Shown here one piece after another: positions 1-6,801 of a stretch of DNA of 9,351 nucleotides; within the stretch, counting starts at the first letter, position 1, and the number at the start of each line of letters is the position of its first letter. The position numbers and the translations under genes are program-made. Source of the DNA: an uncultured Eubacteriales bacterium (lineage in GTDB: Bacteria > Bacillota > Clostridia > Oscillospirales > CAG-272); the NCBI GenBank assembly GCA_934481325.1, contig CAKSPL010000037.1, positions 1 through 9,351 on the forward strand, written 5' to 3'. A model generated the notes under the pieces. It had not been told where the DNA came from and did no database searches. It saw nothing but the letters and a program-made list of their open reading frames with translations.

Positions 1-197
1 GGATGATGCGCGAGGTTTGCGATGCGGGCGGTGCTATCTTCTTTTCCACCCATGTGCTGGAGGTGGCGGAAAAGCTGTGTGACAAGGTGGCAATCATCAA
101 AGGCGGCAGGCTGATTCGCTCCGGCACGATGGAGGAAGTGAAGGGGGATGCCTCGCTGGAGGAGGTATTTCTGGAATTGGAGGACGGCAAATGCTGA
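1..197 (+). CDS. ABC transporter ATP-binding protein, C-terminal fragment (cut by window edge)
   Basis: This is the last 64 or so codons of an ABC ATPase; the Walker A, signature and Walker B motifs lie upstream of the window. Visible are the switch/H-loop (FFSTHVLEVAEKL, with the conserved His in STH), then a typical D-loop-distal end (VAIIKGGRLIRSGT) and the C-terminal LEEVFLEL motif common to ABC-2 exporter ATPases of the CcmA/DrrA type. The stop (TGA 195-197) overlaps the start of the following permease in ATGCTGA, so the two are translationally coupled and almost certainly form one transporter. The protein would act on the cytoplasmic face of the membrane and power the permease. The substrate cannot be told. 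The reading frame begins with the codon at position 3; the true start is outside. Confidence 0.9.
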   Translation, partial: MMREVCDAGGAIFFSTHVLEVAEKLCDKVAIIKGGRLIRSGTMEEVKGDASLEEVFLELEDGKC

Positions 198-1789
198 GTA
201 CACTGTTGAAAAAACAGCTTGCCGAGATTTTCCGCGGATATTTTTACGACAGTAAAAAGAACAAGGCGCGCTCCAAAGCAGCCACGGCAATGTATATTTT
301 TCTGTTCGCGTTGCTGATGGCGGGTCTGCTTGGCGGGATGTTTGCGTTTCTTTCGTTCGCGCTTTGCGGCCCCTTGGTTGCGGCGGGTGCGGGCTGGCTG
401 TATTTTGCCATATTGGGGCTGATTTCTATACTGCTTGGTGTGTTCGGCAGTGTGTTCAACACCTATTCCGGGCTGTATCTTGCCAAGGATAACGACCTTT
501 TGCTGTCGCTGCCCATTCCGGTGTGGAAAATTATGACGGCACGCCTGCTCGGGGTCTATCTGATGGGGCTGATGTATTCCGGTGTGGTGATGCTCCCCGC
601 TCTGATTGTTTATTTTGTGGTGGCTCCTTTTCAACCGGCGGCACTGTTCGGTTCCCTGTGGCTTTTGCTGTTGATCTCCGTGTTTGTGCTGACGCTTTCA
701 CTGGCACTCGGTTATGTGGTGGCGAAAATCAGCAAAAAGCTGAAAAACAAGAGCTTTATCACGGTAGTGATTTCACTGGCTTTCTTTGCGGCGTACTATT
801 TTCTGTATTTCAAAGCACAGTCGCTGATTAACCGGTTGATTGAAAACATCGGCGAATACAGCGAAAAAATCCGCGGCGGTGCTTACCCTCTGTATCTGTT
901 CGGTGCGGTGGGTGTGGGGGAACCCCTTGCGGTGCTTCTTGTCAGCGTGGTGATTCTCGGCTTGTTTGCCGGCACCTCGGCGATTATTGCACACAGCTTT
1001 CTGAAAATTGCCACCGCAACCGACAAAATTGAGAAAAAGCAATACAAGGAGGACGGCGTCAGACAGCGCGGCGTCAACGGTGCACTGTTCTGCAAGGAGA
1101 TGAAGCGGTTTACCTCCAGCCCGAACTATATGCTCAACTGCGGGTTCGGCTTGGTGTTTCAGGTGGTGCTCGGCGTAGTGCTGTTGGTTCGCGGGCGGGC
1201 GATGCTTGAAACGCTTTCCGGGTTTTTCGGCGCGGAATCCGGTGTGGTTCCGGTGTTGCTTGCGGCGGCAATGCTTACATTCGCGGCGATGAACGATATG
1301 GCGGCACCCTCCGTGTCGCTGGAGGGGAAGAACCTTTGGATTCTGCAATCTCTCCCGATTACTCCGTGGTCGGTATTGCGGGCAAAGCTCTCGGTTCAAC
1401 TGGTGTTGAGCGGGGGTAGCGCGCTGTTCTGCGCACTGTGCGCCGTTTTCTCCGGCGTGTTTGGCGTGGGGGATTGGCTCATTTTTGCGGTACTGGTGCT
1501 TTCGGGTGTGCTGTTCTTCTCGCTCCTTGCCATCACGCTCGGTACCAAAATGCCGAACCTGACCTGGACCAGTGAGCTGACGCCGATCAAACAGAGCGCG
1601 GCGGTGTTTATCTGTATGATGGGCGGTATTCTCGGTGCCACCCTGTTTGCGGGGCTTTACTTTGTATTCGGTTCCCGGATGGGATTTGCGGCATATGCGG
1701 GGGCAACCACGGTATTGCTGTTGGTCGGCTCCTTGCCTCTTTACCTGTGGCTGAAAAAACGGGGCAGTGCCATTTTGGCAACCCTTTGA
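191..1789 (+). CDS. ABC-2-type exporter permease, large 12-helix form
   Basis: A 532-residue, very hydrophobic integral membrane protein. Helices can be read near residues 32-57, 65-92, 115-145, 153-178, 186-208, 237-268, 315-334, 352-372, 400-424, 428-452, 468-494 and 498-521, with a charged loop around 277-310 (KIEKKQYKEDGVRQR) separating the halves. Each half carries a related motif: NDLLLSLPIPVWKIMTARLL at 101-120 and KNLWILQSLPITPWSVLRAK at 380-399, suggesting an internally duplicated permease of about 2x6 helices. This size and the SLPI motif are typical of poorly characterised permeases in Clostridia encoded beside a CcmA-like ATPase. It starts at ATG 191 inside the end of the upstream ATPase gene, so the pair is one operon. 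The transported substrate is unknown. No promoter is seen between the two genes. Confidence 0.88.
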   Translation: MLSTLLKKQLAEIFRGYFYDSKKNKARSKAATAMYIFLFALLMAGLLGGMFAFLSFALCGPLVAAGAGWLYFAILGLISILLGVFGSVFNTYSGLYLAKDNDLLLSLPIPVWKIMTARLLGVYLMGLMYSGVVMLPALIVYFVVAPFQPAALFGSLWLLLLISVFVLTLSLALGYVVAKISKKLKNKSFITVVISLAFFAAYYFLYFKAQSLINRLIENIGEYSEKIRGGAYPLYLFGAVGVGEPLAVLLVSVVILGLFAGTSAIIAHSFLKIATATDKIEKKQYKEDGVRQRGVNGALFCKEMKRFTSSPNYMLNCGFGLVFQVVLGVVLLVRGRAMLETLSGFFGAESGVVPVLLAAAMLTFAAMNDMAAPSVSLEGKNLWILQSLPITPWSVLRAKLSVQLVLSGGSALFCALCAVFSGVFGVGDWLIFAVLVLSGVLFFSLLAITLGTKMPNLTWTSELTPIKQSAAVFICMMGGILGATLFAGLYFVFGSRMGFAAYAGATTVLLLVGSLPLYLWLKKRGSAILATL

Positions 1790-1799
1790 AACAAAATAT

Positions 1800-1836
1800 C
1801 CCCCGCAACGGTGTGAAAAACACGCCGTTGCGGGGG
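1800..1836. terminator. Strong hairpin, probably a shared bidirectional terminator
   Basis: Two 16-nt arms (CCCCCGCAACGGTGTG at 1800-1815 and CACGCCGTTGCGGGGG at 1821-1836) pair fully with one G-U wobble around an AAAAA loop. It sits between the convergent ends of the ABC permease (1789) and fhs (1880). The plus strand is followed by ATTTTG and the minus strand by ATATTTTGTTT, so both transcripts could end here. The U tracts are short and interrupted, so efficiency is uncertain. Confidence 0.8.
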
Positions 1837-1879
1837 ATTTTGAAATGGGCAGGAGTTGCCCGCCCGGAATAAAGTGCAA

Positions 1880-3550
1880 TCAGAACAGCCCGGAGATTTT
1901 TCCGTTTTCGTCTACGTCGATGCGCTCGGCGGCAGGGGATTTCGGGAGCCCCGGCATCGTCATAATCTCGCCGGTCAGCACCACCACAAAGCCCGCGCCC
2001 GCCGAAACGCGCACGTTCCGCACCGAAACGGTAAAGCCTGTGGGCGCACCGAGCTTGGCAGGGTCATCGGAAAAGCTGTACTGCGTTTTGGCAATGCACA
2101 CCGGGTAATTGCCGAAGCCGAGGACTTCCAGTGCGGCAAGCTGTTTCTCTGCGGCGGGGGTAAAACTCACACCGTCCCCGCCGTAAATGCGTTTGACCAC
2201 GGTTTCCACCTTCTCGCAAAGCGGCATTTCGTCCGGGTATGCAAAACGGAAATCGGCGTGTTCCTCCTCGCAAAGGCGCACCACCTCGCGTGCCAGTGCC
2301 TCTCCCCCCTTGCCGCCCTCGGCATAAACCGTGGAAAGCACGGTGTTTACACCGAGTGCCTTGCATTTTTCCATAATAAATTCAATTTCACGGTCAGTAT
2401 CGGTGGGAAAACGGTTGATTGCCACCACAACCGGGAGTCCGTATACGTTTTTCAGGTTGGAAATGTGGCGCAACAGATTCGGCACGCCCGCTTCCAGCGC
2501 GGTCAGATCCTCCACGGTCAGCTCGTTTTTTGCCCGCCCGCCGTGCATTTTCAGTGCGCGCACTGTGGCAACCACTACTGCGGCATCGGGCGAAAGCCCC
2601 GCCATACGGCATTTGATGTCCAAAAATTTTTCGGCACCGAGGTCTGCGCCAAACCCTGCCTCGGTTACGGCGTAGTCCGCGCATTGCAGAGCCATACGGG
2701 TGGCAAGCACGGAGTTACAGCCGTGCGCGATATTGGCAAAGGGACCGCCGTGTACAAACGCCGGGGTACCCTCCAGGGTCTGAACCAGATTAGGCTTCAG
2801 CGCGTGACAAAGCAGTGCCGCCATCGCCCCTGCCGCGCGGAGATCCCCTGCGGTAACCGGGCGATCGTCATAGGTATAGCCCACAATGATGTGGGAAAGG
2901 CGGTTTTTGAGATCGGAAATTGAGGAGGAAAGGCAAAGAATCGCCATCACCTCGGAGGCAACGGTAATGTCAAAGCCGTCCTCGCGGGGCGTGCCGTTGA
3001 CCTTGCCACCAAGCCCGTCCACCACAAAGCGGAGCTGGCGGTCGTTCATATCCACGCAACGCTTCCAGGTAATCTTTCGGGGGTCAATGCCAAGGCGGTT
3101 GCCCTGTTGAATGTGATTGTCCAGCATTGCCGCCAGCAGGTTGTTTGCCGCGCCGATGGCGTGAAAATCCCCGGTGAAGTGCAGGTTGATGTCCTCCATC
3201 GGTATCACCTGGGCGTATCCGCCCCCTGCGGCACCGCCCTTGATGCCGAAAACGGGGCCGAGCGAAGGCTCGCGCAATGCCACAGCTGCCTTTTTTCCGA
3301 TGCGGGCAAGTCCGTCCGCAAGACCGATGGTGGTGGTGGTTTTGCCTTCCCCTGCGGGGGTGGGCGTAATTGCCGTTACCAGAATCAGCTTTCCTTTTTT
3401 TTCGCCGTTCAGAAACGCCGGGTCGATTTTTGCCTTGTCGTTTCCGTATTGCTCCACATATTCTTCCGGGATTCCGGCTTTTTGTGCGATTTCGCGGATG
3501 TGCCGCGGGCGGCACGCCTGCGCGATTTCAATATCCGAGTACATTGCCAT
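1880..3550 (-). CDS. fhs: Formate--tetrahydrofolate ligase (formyl-THF synthetase)
   Basis: A full-length 556-residue enzyme (the family is usually about 555-560) catalysing ATP + formate + tetrahydrofolate to 10-formyl-THF in the cytoplasm. It feeds one-carbon units to purine and formyl-Met synthesis and serves as the formate-activating step of the acetogenic methyl branch where that pathway exists. Diagnostic stretches are visible: the ATP-binding loop TPAGEGKT at 64-71, the family signature GIKGGAAGGGY at 102-112, PMEDINLHFTGDFHAIGAAN at 117-136, and VASEVMAILCL at 197-207. The first ATG is preferred over Met3 because GAAGGAG (minus strand, 3558-3564) lies 7 nt upstream. The gene is monocistronic, with its own promoter at 3601-3629 and the hairpin at 1800-1836 downstream. 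No folD, fchA or acs genes are adjacent, so context does not show which pathway it mainly serves. Confidence 0.98.
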   Translation of the reverse strand: MAMYSDIEIAQACRPRHIREIAQKAGIPEEYVEQYGNDKAKIDPAFLNGEKKGKLILVTAITPTPAGEGKTTTTIGLADGLARIGKKAAVALREPSLGPVFGIKGGAAGGGYAQVIPMEDINLHFTGDFHAIGAANNLLAAMLDNHIQQGNRLGIDPRKITWKRCVDMNDRQLRFVVDGLGGKVNGTPREDGFDITVASEVMAILCLSSSISDLKNRLSHIIVGYTYDDRPVTAGDLRAAGAMAALLCHALKPNLVQTLEGTPAFVHGGPFANIAHGCNSVLATRMALQCADYAVTEAGFGADLGAEKFLDIKCRMAGLSPDAAVVVATVRALKMHGGRAKNELTVEDLTALEAGVPNLLRHISNLKNVYGLPVVVAINRFPTDTDREIEFIMEKCKALGVNTVLSTVYAEGGKGGEALAREVVRLCEEEHADFRFAYPDEMPLCEKVETVVKRIYGGDGVSFTPAAEKQLAALEVLGFGNYPVCIAKTQYSFSDDPAKLGAPTGFTVSVRNVRVSAGAGFVVVLTGEIMTMPGLPKSPAAERIDVDENGKISGLF

Positions 3551-3600
3551 AATTTTTCTCCTTCGCTGTGTGTTTTTGCGCGTGGCGGATTATTTCTTTT

Positions 3601-3629
3601 ATTATACGCTTTTTGCCGTGTGTTTTCAA
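3601..3629 (-). promoter_or_regulatory. Sigma-A-type promoter for fhs
   Basis: On the minus strand, TTGAAA (3624-3629) and TATAAT (3601-3606) are separated by exactly 17 nt. The -10 box lies about 50 nt before the fhs start, leaving a short leader with the GAAGGAG ribosome site. It is divergent from the tetR promoter, with about 58 bp between the two -35 boxes, so a regulator bound at one could influence the other. Confidence 0.82.
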
Positions 3630-3687
3630 GTGCTTTCCAAAACCGTGTGCGTTTTTTCTCCCGCAGGGGCAAAATTTTGATTTTCTC

Positions 3688-3716
3688 TTGACAAGTTACC
3701 GGCAGTTGGTTATAAT
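3688..3716 (+). promoter_or_regulatory. Perfect-consensus sigma-A promoter for the tetR-ABC exporter operon
   Basis: TTGACA (3688-3693), 17 nt, then TATAAT (3711-3716): both hexamers match the consensus and the spacing is ideal. Such a strong promoter ahead of a TetR gene implies it is normally held off by a repressor. Candidate operator repeats overlap and follow the -10 box. Confidence 0.9.
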
Positions 3717-3736
3717 ACAGTTACCGATTGTTAGCT
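3694..3736 (+). promoter_or_regulatory. Candidate TetR operator: direct repeat and imperfect palindrome
   Basis: The octamer AGTTACCG occurs twice, at 3694-3701 inside the promoter spacer and at 3719-3726 just after the -10 box, 25 bp apart. The second copy begins an imperfect 18-bp palindrome, AGTTACCGATTGTTAGCT (3719-3736), in which 6 of 9 base pairs are symmetric. TetR-family proteins commonly repress their own promoter by binding such sites across the -10/+1 region. The placement is seen in the sequence; binding is inferred. Confidence 0.45.
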
Positions 3737-3780
3737 TGGCGGGAGAAGCTCACTTCCGCCCGGCCGGGCGCAGATTTCAA

Positions 3781-3796
3781 AGGGGGTGCTTTTTTG
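3781..3796 (+). promoter_or_regulatory. Ribosome binding site that selects a TTG start for tetR
   Basis: AGGGGG at 3781-3786 lies 7 nt before TTG at 3794-3796. The TTG is followed directly by ETTKEKILSAALELF, the normal opening of a TetR protein. An in-frame TTG at 3728 has no ribosome site and would add 22 unrelated residues inside the probable leader and operator, so 3794 is preferred. Confidence 0.8.
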
Positions 3797-4390
3797 GAAA
3801 CCACCAAGGAAAAAATTCTTTCGGCGGCTTTGGAACTGTTTTCCACCGCCGGATATGAAGGCACCTCAATGCAGGACATCGCCAAACGGCTGGGGCTGAC
3901 CAAAGCGGCCCTATACCGCCACTTTACGGGAAAAGAAGCGTTGTTTGACGCGCTGATTGTCTCGGCACGGAATCATTACGAGCAGGGGCTACATCAAAAG
4001 GATCCTCCGCACACCCCGTCCTCACTTCGGGAATTGGAGGAGATGAGCCTTGCGCAGATTCGCTTTACGATAGAGGACGAAACCGTAATCCGGATGCGGC
4101 GGCTGTTTTCCATCAGTCAATACCGCAATCCCGAAATTGCCGCACTTGCGGACGAATACTTTCACTGCGGGATAGAGCGGGCGTATACGGCGATATTTGC
4201 AGAGATGGCAAAGCAAGGGCTGATTCGGTGTGAAGACCCGGCATTGCTCGCGATGGAATACGCCTCCCCGATTGGAGAACTGATCCGTACGGTCGATCGG
4301 GAGCCGCAGAAAAAAGAGGAGGCAATGGCAAGAATCCGACATTTTATTGCCCGTTTTCTCGCCACATTCGGCACCGAACAGCCGACCTGA
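3794..4390 (+). CDS. TetR/AcrR-family transcriptional regulator
   Basis: From the TTG start the protein has 198 residues, normal for the family. Residues 1-50 form the DNA-binding domain: helix 1 (KEKILSAALELFSTAGYEGT) followed by the helix-turn-helix MQDIAKRLGLTKAALYRHF at about 26-44 and KEALFDAL at about 47-54. The rest is an all-helical ligand-binding and dimerisation domain without recognisable specificity. It is probably a cytoplasmic homodimer that represses this operon and is released by a small molecule, perhaps a substrate of the exporter encoded next. It lies 55 nt upstream of the ABC ATPase in the same direction with no terminator between, and behind a consensus promoter with candidate operator repeats. 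Ligand and target sites are not shown by the sequence. Repressor function is inferred from the family and layout. Confidence 0.93.
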   Translation: METTKEKILSAALELFSTAGYEGTSMQDIAKRLGLTKAALYRHFTGKEALFDALIVSARNHYEQGLHQKDPPHTPSSLRELEEMSLAQIRFTIEDETVIRMRRLFSISQYRNPEIAALADEYFHCGIERAYTAIFAEMAKQGLIRCEDPALLAMEYASPIGELIRTVDREPQKKEEAMARIRHFIARFLATFGTEQPT

Positions 4391-4445
4391 CAGAGAATGA
4401 CCTCGCACCTGCGGGAAAATCCGACAGAACAAAAAGGAGAACGCA

Positions 4446-5360
4446 ATGGAGCATATTATTGAAATCGAACATTTGCAAAAACGGTTCGGTGAGGTGCACG
4501 CCGTCAATGACCTCAGCTTTCGGGTGGAAAAAGGGGAGTTTTTCGCTTTCCTCGGGGTAAACGGCGCGGGAAAATCCACCACCATCAACATTCTTTGCGG
4601 GCAATTGGCAAAGGACGGCGGCAGTGTGAAAATCTGCGGAGAAAATCTGGACGAAAATCCGGATGCCATCAAGAGGAGCCTTGGGGTGGTGTTTCAGAAC
4701 TCGGTGCTGGACAAGGACCTTTCGGTGCGGGATAACCTCAAAAGCCGTGCGGCACTTTACGGGATTCACGGTGCGGCATTTGAAGCGCGCCTTGCCGAGC
4801 TTGCGCGTTTGCTTGACTTTGCGGATTTGCTCAAACGCGCGGTCGGCAAGCTATCGGGCGGTCAGCGGCGGCGTATTGACATTGCCCGCGCACTTCTGCA
4901 CCGCCCCGGGATTCTGATTCTGGACGAGCCGACAACCGGGCTGGACCCGCAAACGCGGGCATTGCTCTGGCGTGTGGTGCGGGGGCTTCGGGAAACCGAG
5001 GGGCTGACGGTGTTTCTGACTACGCATTATATGGAGGAAGCGGCAGACGCGGATTACGTGGTCATCCTGGATCACGGAAGGATTGCCGCCGAGGGGACGC
5101 CCCTTACCTTAAAGAATACTTACACCGGGGATTTTATCACGCTCTATGGCGTGGAGGAAGCCGCCGTAAAGACACTCGGCGCACCGTATACCCCCATACG
5201 TGATGCGTTTCGCGTGGCAGTGCCCGATACGGCGGCGGCAACCGGGATGATTCTTGCCCACCCGGAGTTGTTCCGCGATTTTGAAATCACCAAGGGCAAA
5301 ATGGACGATGTGTTTCTTGCCGTAACCGGCAAAAAGTTGACGGGAGGCGATGACAAATGA
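4446..5360 (+). CDS. ABC exporter ATP-binding protein, DrrA-like
   Basis: A 304-residue cytoplasmic ATPase with the full motif set: Walker A GVNGAGKST at 37-45, Q-loop Gln at 84 (VVFQNSVLD), signature LSGGQ at 136-140, Walker B ILILDE at 156-161, D-loop GLDPQT at 165-170 and H-loop TTHYMEEA at 192-199. The TTHYMEEA form and the roughly 85-residue C-terminal extension ending in DDVFLAVTGKKL match the daunorubicin-resistance (DrrA) and antibiotic-exporter subgroup. Start: AAGGAG (4434-4439) lies 6 nt before ATG 4446. Its stop overlaps the permease start in ATGA (5357-5360), indicating translational coupling. Two copies with two of the downstream permease would make the exporter. Substrates of such TetR-linked pumps include drugs, lipids and peptides; none can be assigned here. 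Confidence 0.96.
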   Translation: MEHIIEIEHLQKRFGEVHAVNDLSFRVEKGEFFAFLGVNGAGKSTTINILCGQLAKDGGSVKICGENLDENPDAIKRSLGVVFQNSVLDKDLSVRDNLKSRAALYGIHGAAFEARLAELARLLDFADLLKRAVGKLSGGQRRRIDIARALLHRPGILILDEPTTGLDPQTRALLWRVVRGLRETEGLTVFLTTHYMEEAADADYVVILDHGRIAAEGTPLTLKNTYTGDFITLYGVEEAAVKTLGAPYTPIRDAFRVAVPDTAAATGMILAHPELFRDFEITKGKMDDVFLAVTGKKLTGGDDK

Positions 5361-6262
5361 CGGGGCTTTATTCTCTGACGGTGCGCAATATCAAGCTGTA
5401 TTTCAAGGACAAGGGGATGTTTTTCTCGTCGCTGATTACGCCGATGATTCTGCTGGTGCTTTATGCCACCTTCCTCAAAAACGTATATGAGGATTCCTTC
5501 CGTTCCTCGCTGGAACGGGCGGGCGTGCAGATTTCGGATGCGGTAATCAACGGCTGCGTGGGCGGGGAATTGGTTTCGTCCCTGCTTGCCGTCAGCTGTG
5601 TAACGGTGGCGTTTTGCTGTAATCTGATGATGATTAAGGACAAAACCTCCGGTGCGCGGCACGACCTGACTATTACTCCCGCAAAGCCGAGAGTGCTGGC
5701 ACTCGGCTATTTCCTCGCCACACTCTCTTCTACCCTGATTATCAGCTTTGCGGCAATGGCGGTTAGCCTGCTTTATCTGGCGGCAGTGGGTTGGTATATG
5801 AGCTTTGCCGATGTGATGCTGACCGTGCTGGATGTGCTTTTGCTGACGATGTTTGGCACCGCACTTTCCTCCTGCACCAATTTCTTTCTCACAACCGACG
5901 GGCAGGCTTCTGCCGTCGGCACCATCGTCAGCTCCGGATACGGCTTTATTTGCGGCGCATATATGCCGATTTCCACCTTTTCCACGGGACTGCAAAGGGT
6001 GCTTTCCTTCCTCCCCGGCACTTACGGAACCGGTTTGATCCGCCGTCACGCTCTGCGTGGGGTATTTGCCGAAATGGGCAACCTCGGGTTTCCGGAGGAG
6101 GTGCTGGATTCCATCCGGGACAGCCTGGATTGCAACCTGTATTTCTTTGACCATCGGGTTACGGAGGGGGCGATGTACCTGGTACTCGGCGGCTCGATAT
6201 TGCTGTTGATTGCCGTATTTGTGGCAATGAATATTCTGACCGAAAAGAAAAAAGGGGCATAA
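5357..6262 (+). CDS. ABC-2-type exporter permease, DrrB-like
   Basis: A 301-residue inner-membrane permease of the usual ABC-2 size. A short amphipathic N-terminus (VRNIKLYFKDKG) precedes the first helix at about 22-40. A large extracytoplasmic loop with two Cys-bearing stretches follows (to about residue 70), then helices near 72-90, 112-135, 140-170, 185-205 and 272-294, making six in all. RHDLTITPAKPR is the cytoplasmic loop typical of these proteins, and GAYMPIS is the conserved motif before the last large loop. It ends in a positively charged tail (TEKKKGA). It overlaps the ATPase by 4 nt, and a terminator about 58 nt downstream closes the operon. Only one permease gene is present, so it should act as a homodimer. 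The substrate is unknown. Confidence 0.94.
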   Translation: MTGLYSLTVRNIKLYFKDKGMFFSSLITPMILLVLYATFLKNVYEDSFRSSLERAGVQISDAVINGCVGGELVSSLLAVSCVTVAFCCNLMMIKDKTSGARHDLTITPAKPRVLALGYFLATLSSTLIISFAAMAVSLLYLAAVGWYMSFADVMLTVLDVLLLTMFGTALSSCTNFFLTTDGQASAVGTIVSSGYGFICGAYMPISTFSTGLQRVLSFLPGTYGTGLIRRHALRGVFAEMGNLGFPEEVLDSIRDSLDCNLYFFDHRVTEGAMYLVLGGSILLLIAVFVAMNILTEKKKGA

Positions 6263-6319
6263 CGGTATGAAAAAAACCGGTGAACCCGGTGTGCGCCTCT
6301 GATAAATCACGGTTTCATC

Positions 6320-6366
6320 AAAAGCCCGCACCCGGGCAGGTACAACCTGTCCGGGTGCGGGCTTTT
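6320..6366 (+). terminator. Rho-independent terminator of the tetR-ABC exporter operon
   Basis: A 22-bp stem (6320-6341 with 6345-6366) has one G-U pair and a 3-nt ACA loop. The GC-rich core is flanked by AAAA on the 5' side and TTTT on the 3' side, so it works as a terminator on the plus strand and could work on the minus strand too. It lies 58 nt after the permease stop. Its last six bases coincide with the start of the tandem repeat array that follows. Confidence 0.9.
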
Positions 6367-6524
6367 CGTCGGGGGTTCAGCCCCCGGTGCCTATTTCGCC
6401 TTGCTTTTTGTCGGGGGCTCAGCCTCCGATGCCTATTTCGGCTTGCTTTTTGTCGGGGTTAGCCCCGGTGCTTATTTTGCCTTGTTTTTTGTCGGGGTTC
6501 CATCCCCCGTATCCTTTGCGGCTT
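6361..6524. repeat. Four tandem copies of a 39-42 bp hairpin-containing repeat
   Basis: The units are 6361-6402 (42 bp), 6403-6444 (42 bp), 6445-6483 (39 bp) and 6484-6524 (41 bp). Each opens with G(C/T)TTTT(C/T)GTC and then a small GC-rich hairpin (CGGGGGTTCAGCCCCCG in unit 1, GGGGTTAGCCCC in unit 3), followed by about 20 nt ending in TTTCGSCTT or a close variant. A partial fifth start is seen at 6525. Units 1 and 2 are most alike; unit 4 is most diverged. Read on the minus strand, the repeats continue the AraC remnant's C-terminal frame. Units 3, 2 and 1 each present a TKxKxK-stop ending in that frame (stops at 6472-6474, 6433-6435 and 6391-6393). The role is unknown; candidates are slippage-generated duplications of a gene's 3' end or a short interspersed palindromic element. 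Confidence 0.8.
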
Positions 6525-6740
6525 GTTTTTTGCGGTATTCCGACGGAGAGATGCCCTTGCTCCCGGTGAAAGAACGTACCCGGTGCCGCTCAGCACGATA
6601 TTGACTTCATAAAAGCCCTGCCGATGCATCCCGATGCTGTAATTTTTCATTACGAAGGCTTTGGTCGGCTCCTTTCTTTCATCCTCCGAAACCTTCGGGT
6701 AATCGGGGATTCTGCTGTCGTGCAAATGCTCCGGGTACAT
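6472..6740 (-). pseudogene. AraC-family regulator remnant, internal deletion
   Basis: Two ends of an AraC-type regulator are joined with the middle missing. On the minus strand 6740 to about 6579 encodes 54 N-terminal residues, including MHRQGFYEVNIVLSGTG, the cupin-like sensor start typical of Firmicute AraC proteins. Directly after, in another frame (about 6578 to 6472), come VRSFTGSKGISPSEYRKKQA, the last helix of the AraC DNA-binding domain, and a short lysine-rich tail ending at TAA. About 200 residues are lost, including most of the sensor domain and both helix-turn-helix motifs. The join is out of frame, so no functional regulator can be made. A good ribosome site (GAGGAGGGG, 6746-6754) and start remain. 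It is divergent to the glycyl radical enzyme remnant and was probably its activator. The identification rests on the two conserved ends. Confidence 0.82.
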
Positions 6741-6762
6741 ACCGTCCCCTCCTCAAAAAACG

Positions 6763-6801
6763 ATTATACAATAAAGATTGCATTATAATACCTTGATTAT
6801 A
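6763..6801. promoter_or_regulatory. AT-rich divergent control region between the araC and GRE remnants
   Basis: Three TATAAT hexamers occur on the minus strand (6763-6768, 6782-6787, 6796-6801) and one on the plus strand (6784-6789). GATTATA is directly repeated at 6762-6768 and 6795-6801, 33 bp apart, about three helical turns, a spacing compatible with AraC-type half-sites. No convincing -35 boxes accompany them, which would fit an activator-dependent promoter, but AT-richness alone could also explain the hexamers. Confidence 0.35.

Noticed and set aside
1847..1861. Second small hairpin (GGGCA-GGAGT-TGCCC) after the fhs stop
   Set aside because: The stem is only 5 bp and there is no U tract; the stronger hairpin at 1800-1836 explains termination.
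773..1879. 368-codon minus-strand open frame over the first permease
   Set aside because: It is antisense to a membrane protein gene and rich in His, Arg and Gln; it would also cross the terminator hairpin.
1856..2923. Long plus-strand open frame (355 codons) across fhs
   Set aside because: It is antisense to a clear fhs gene; the composition is rich in His, Arg and Gly with no family motif, as expected from an opposite-strand shadow.
3728..3793. Upstream TTG start for tetR adding 22 residues
   Set aside because: It has no ribosome site, it would begin only 12 bp after the -10 box inside the candidate operator, and the TetR homology begins right at the 3794 TTG.
5144..6331. 395-codon minus-strand open frame over the ABC permease
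   Set aside because: It is opposite a well-supported permease coupled to its ATPase; the translation is low-complexity His, Gln and Arg-rich and lacks a credible ribosome site.
6361..6524. CRISPR array
   Set aside because: The units are contiguous, variable in length (39-42 bp) and have no unique spacers; the similarity covers the whole unit.
6280..6604. Small plus-strand frames rich in LFVG and CLFRLAFC across the repeats
   Set aside because: They are periodic translations of the tandem repeat and of the antisense AraC remnant, with no ribosome site.
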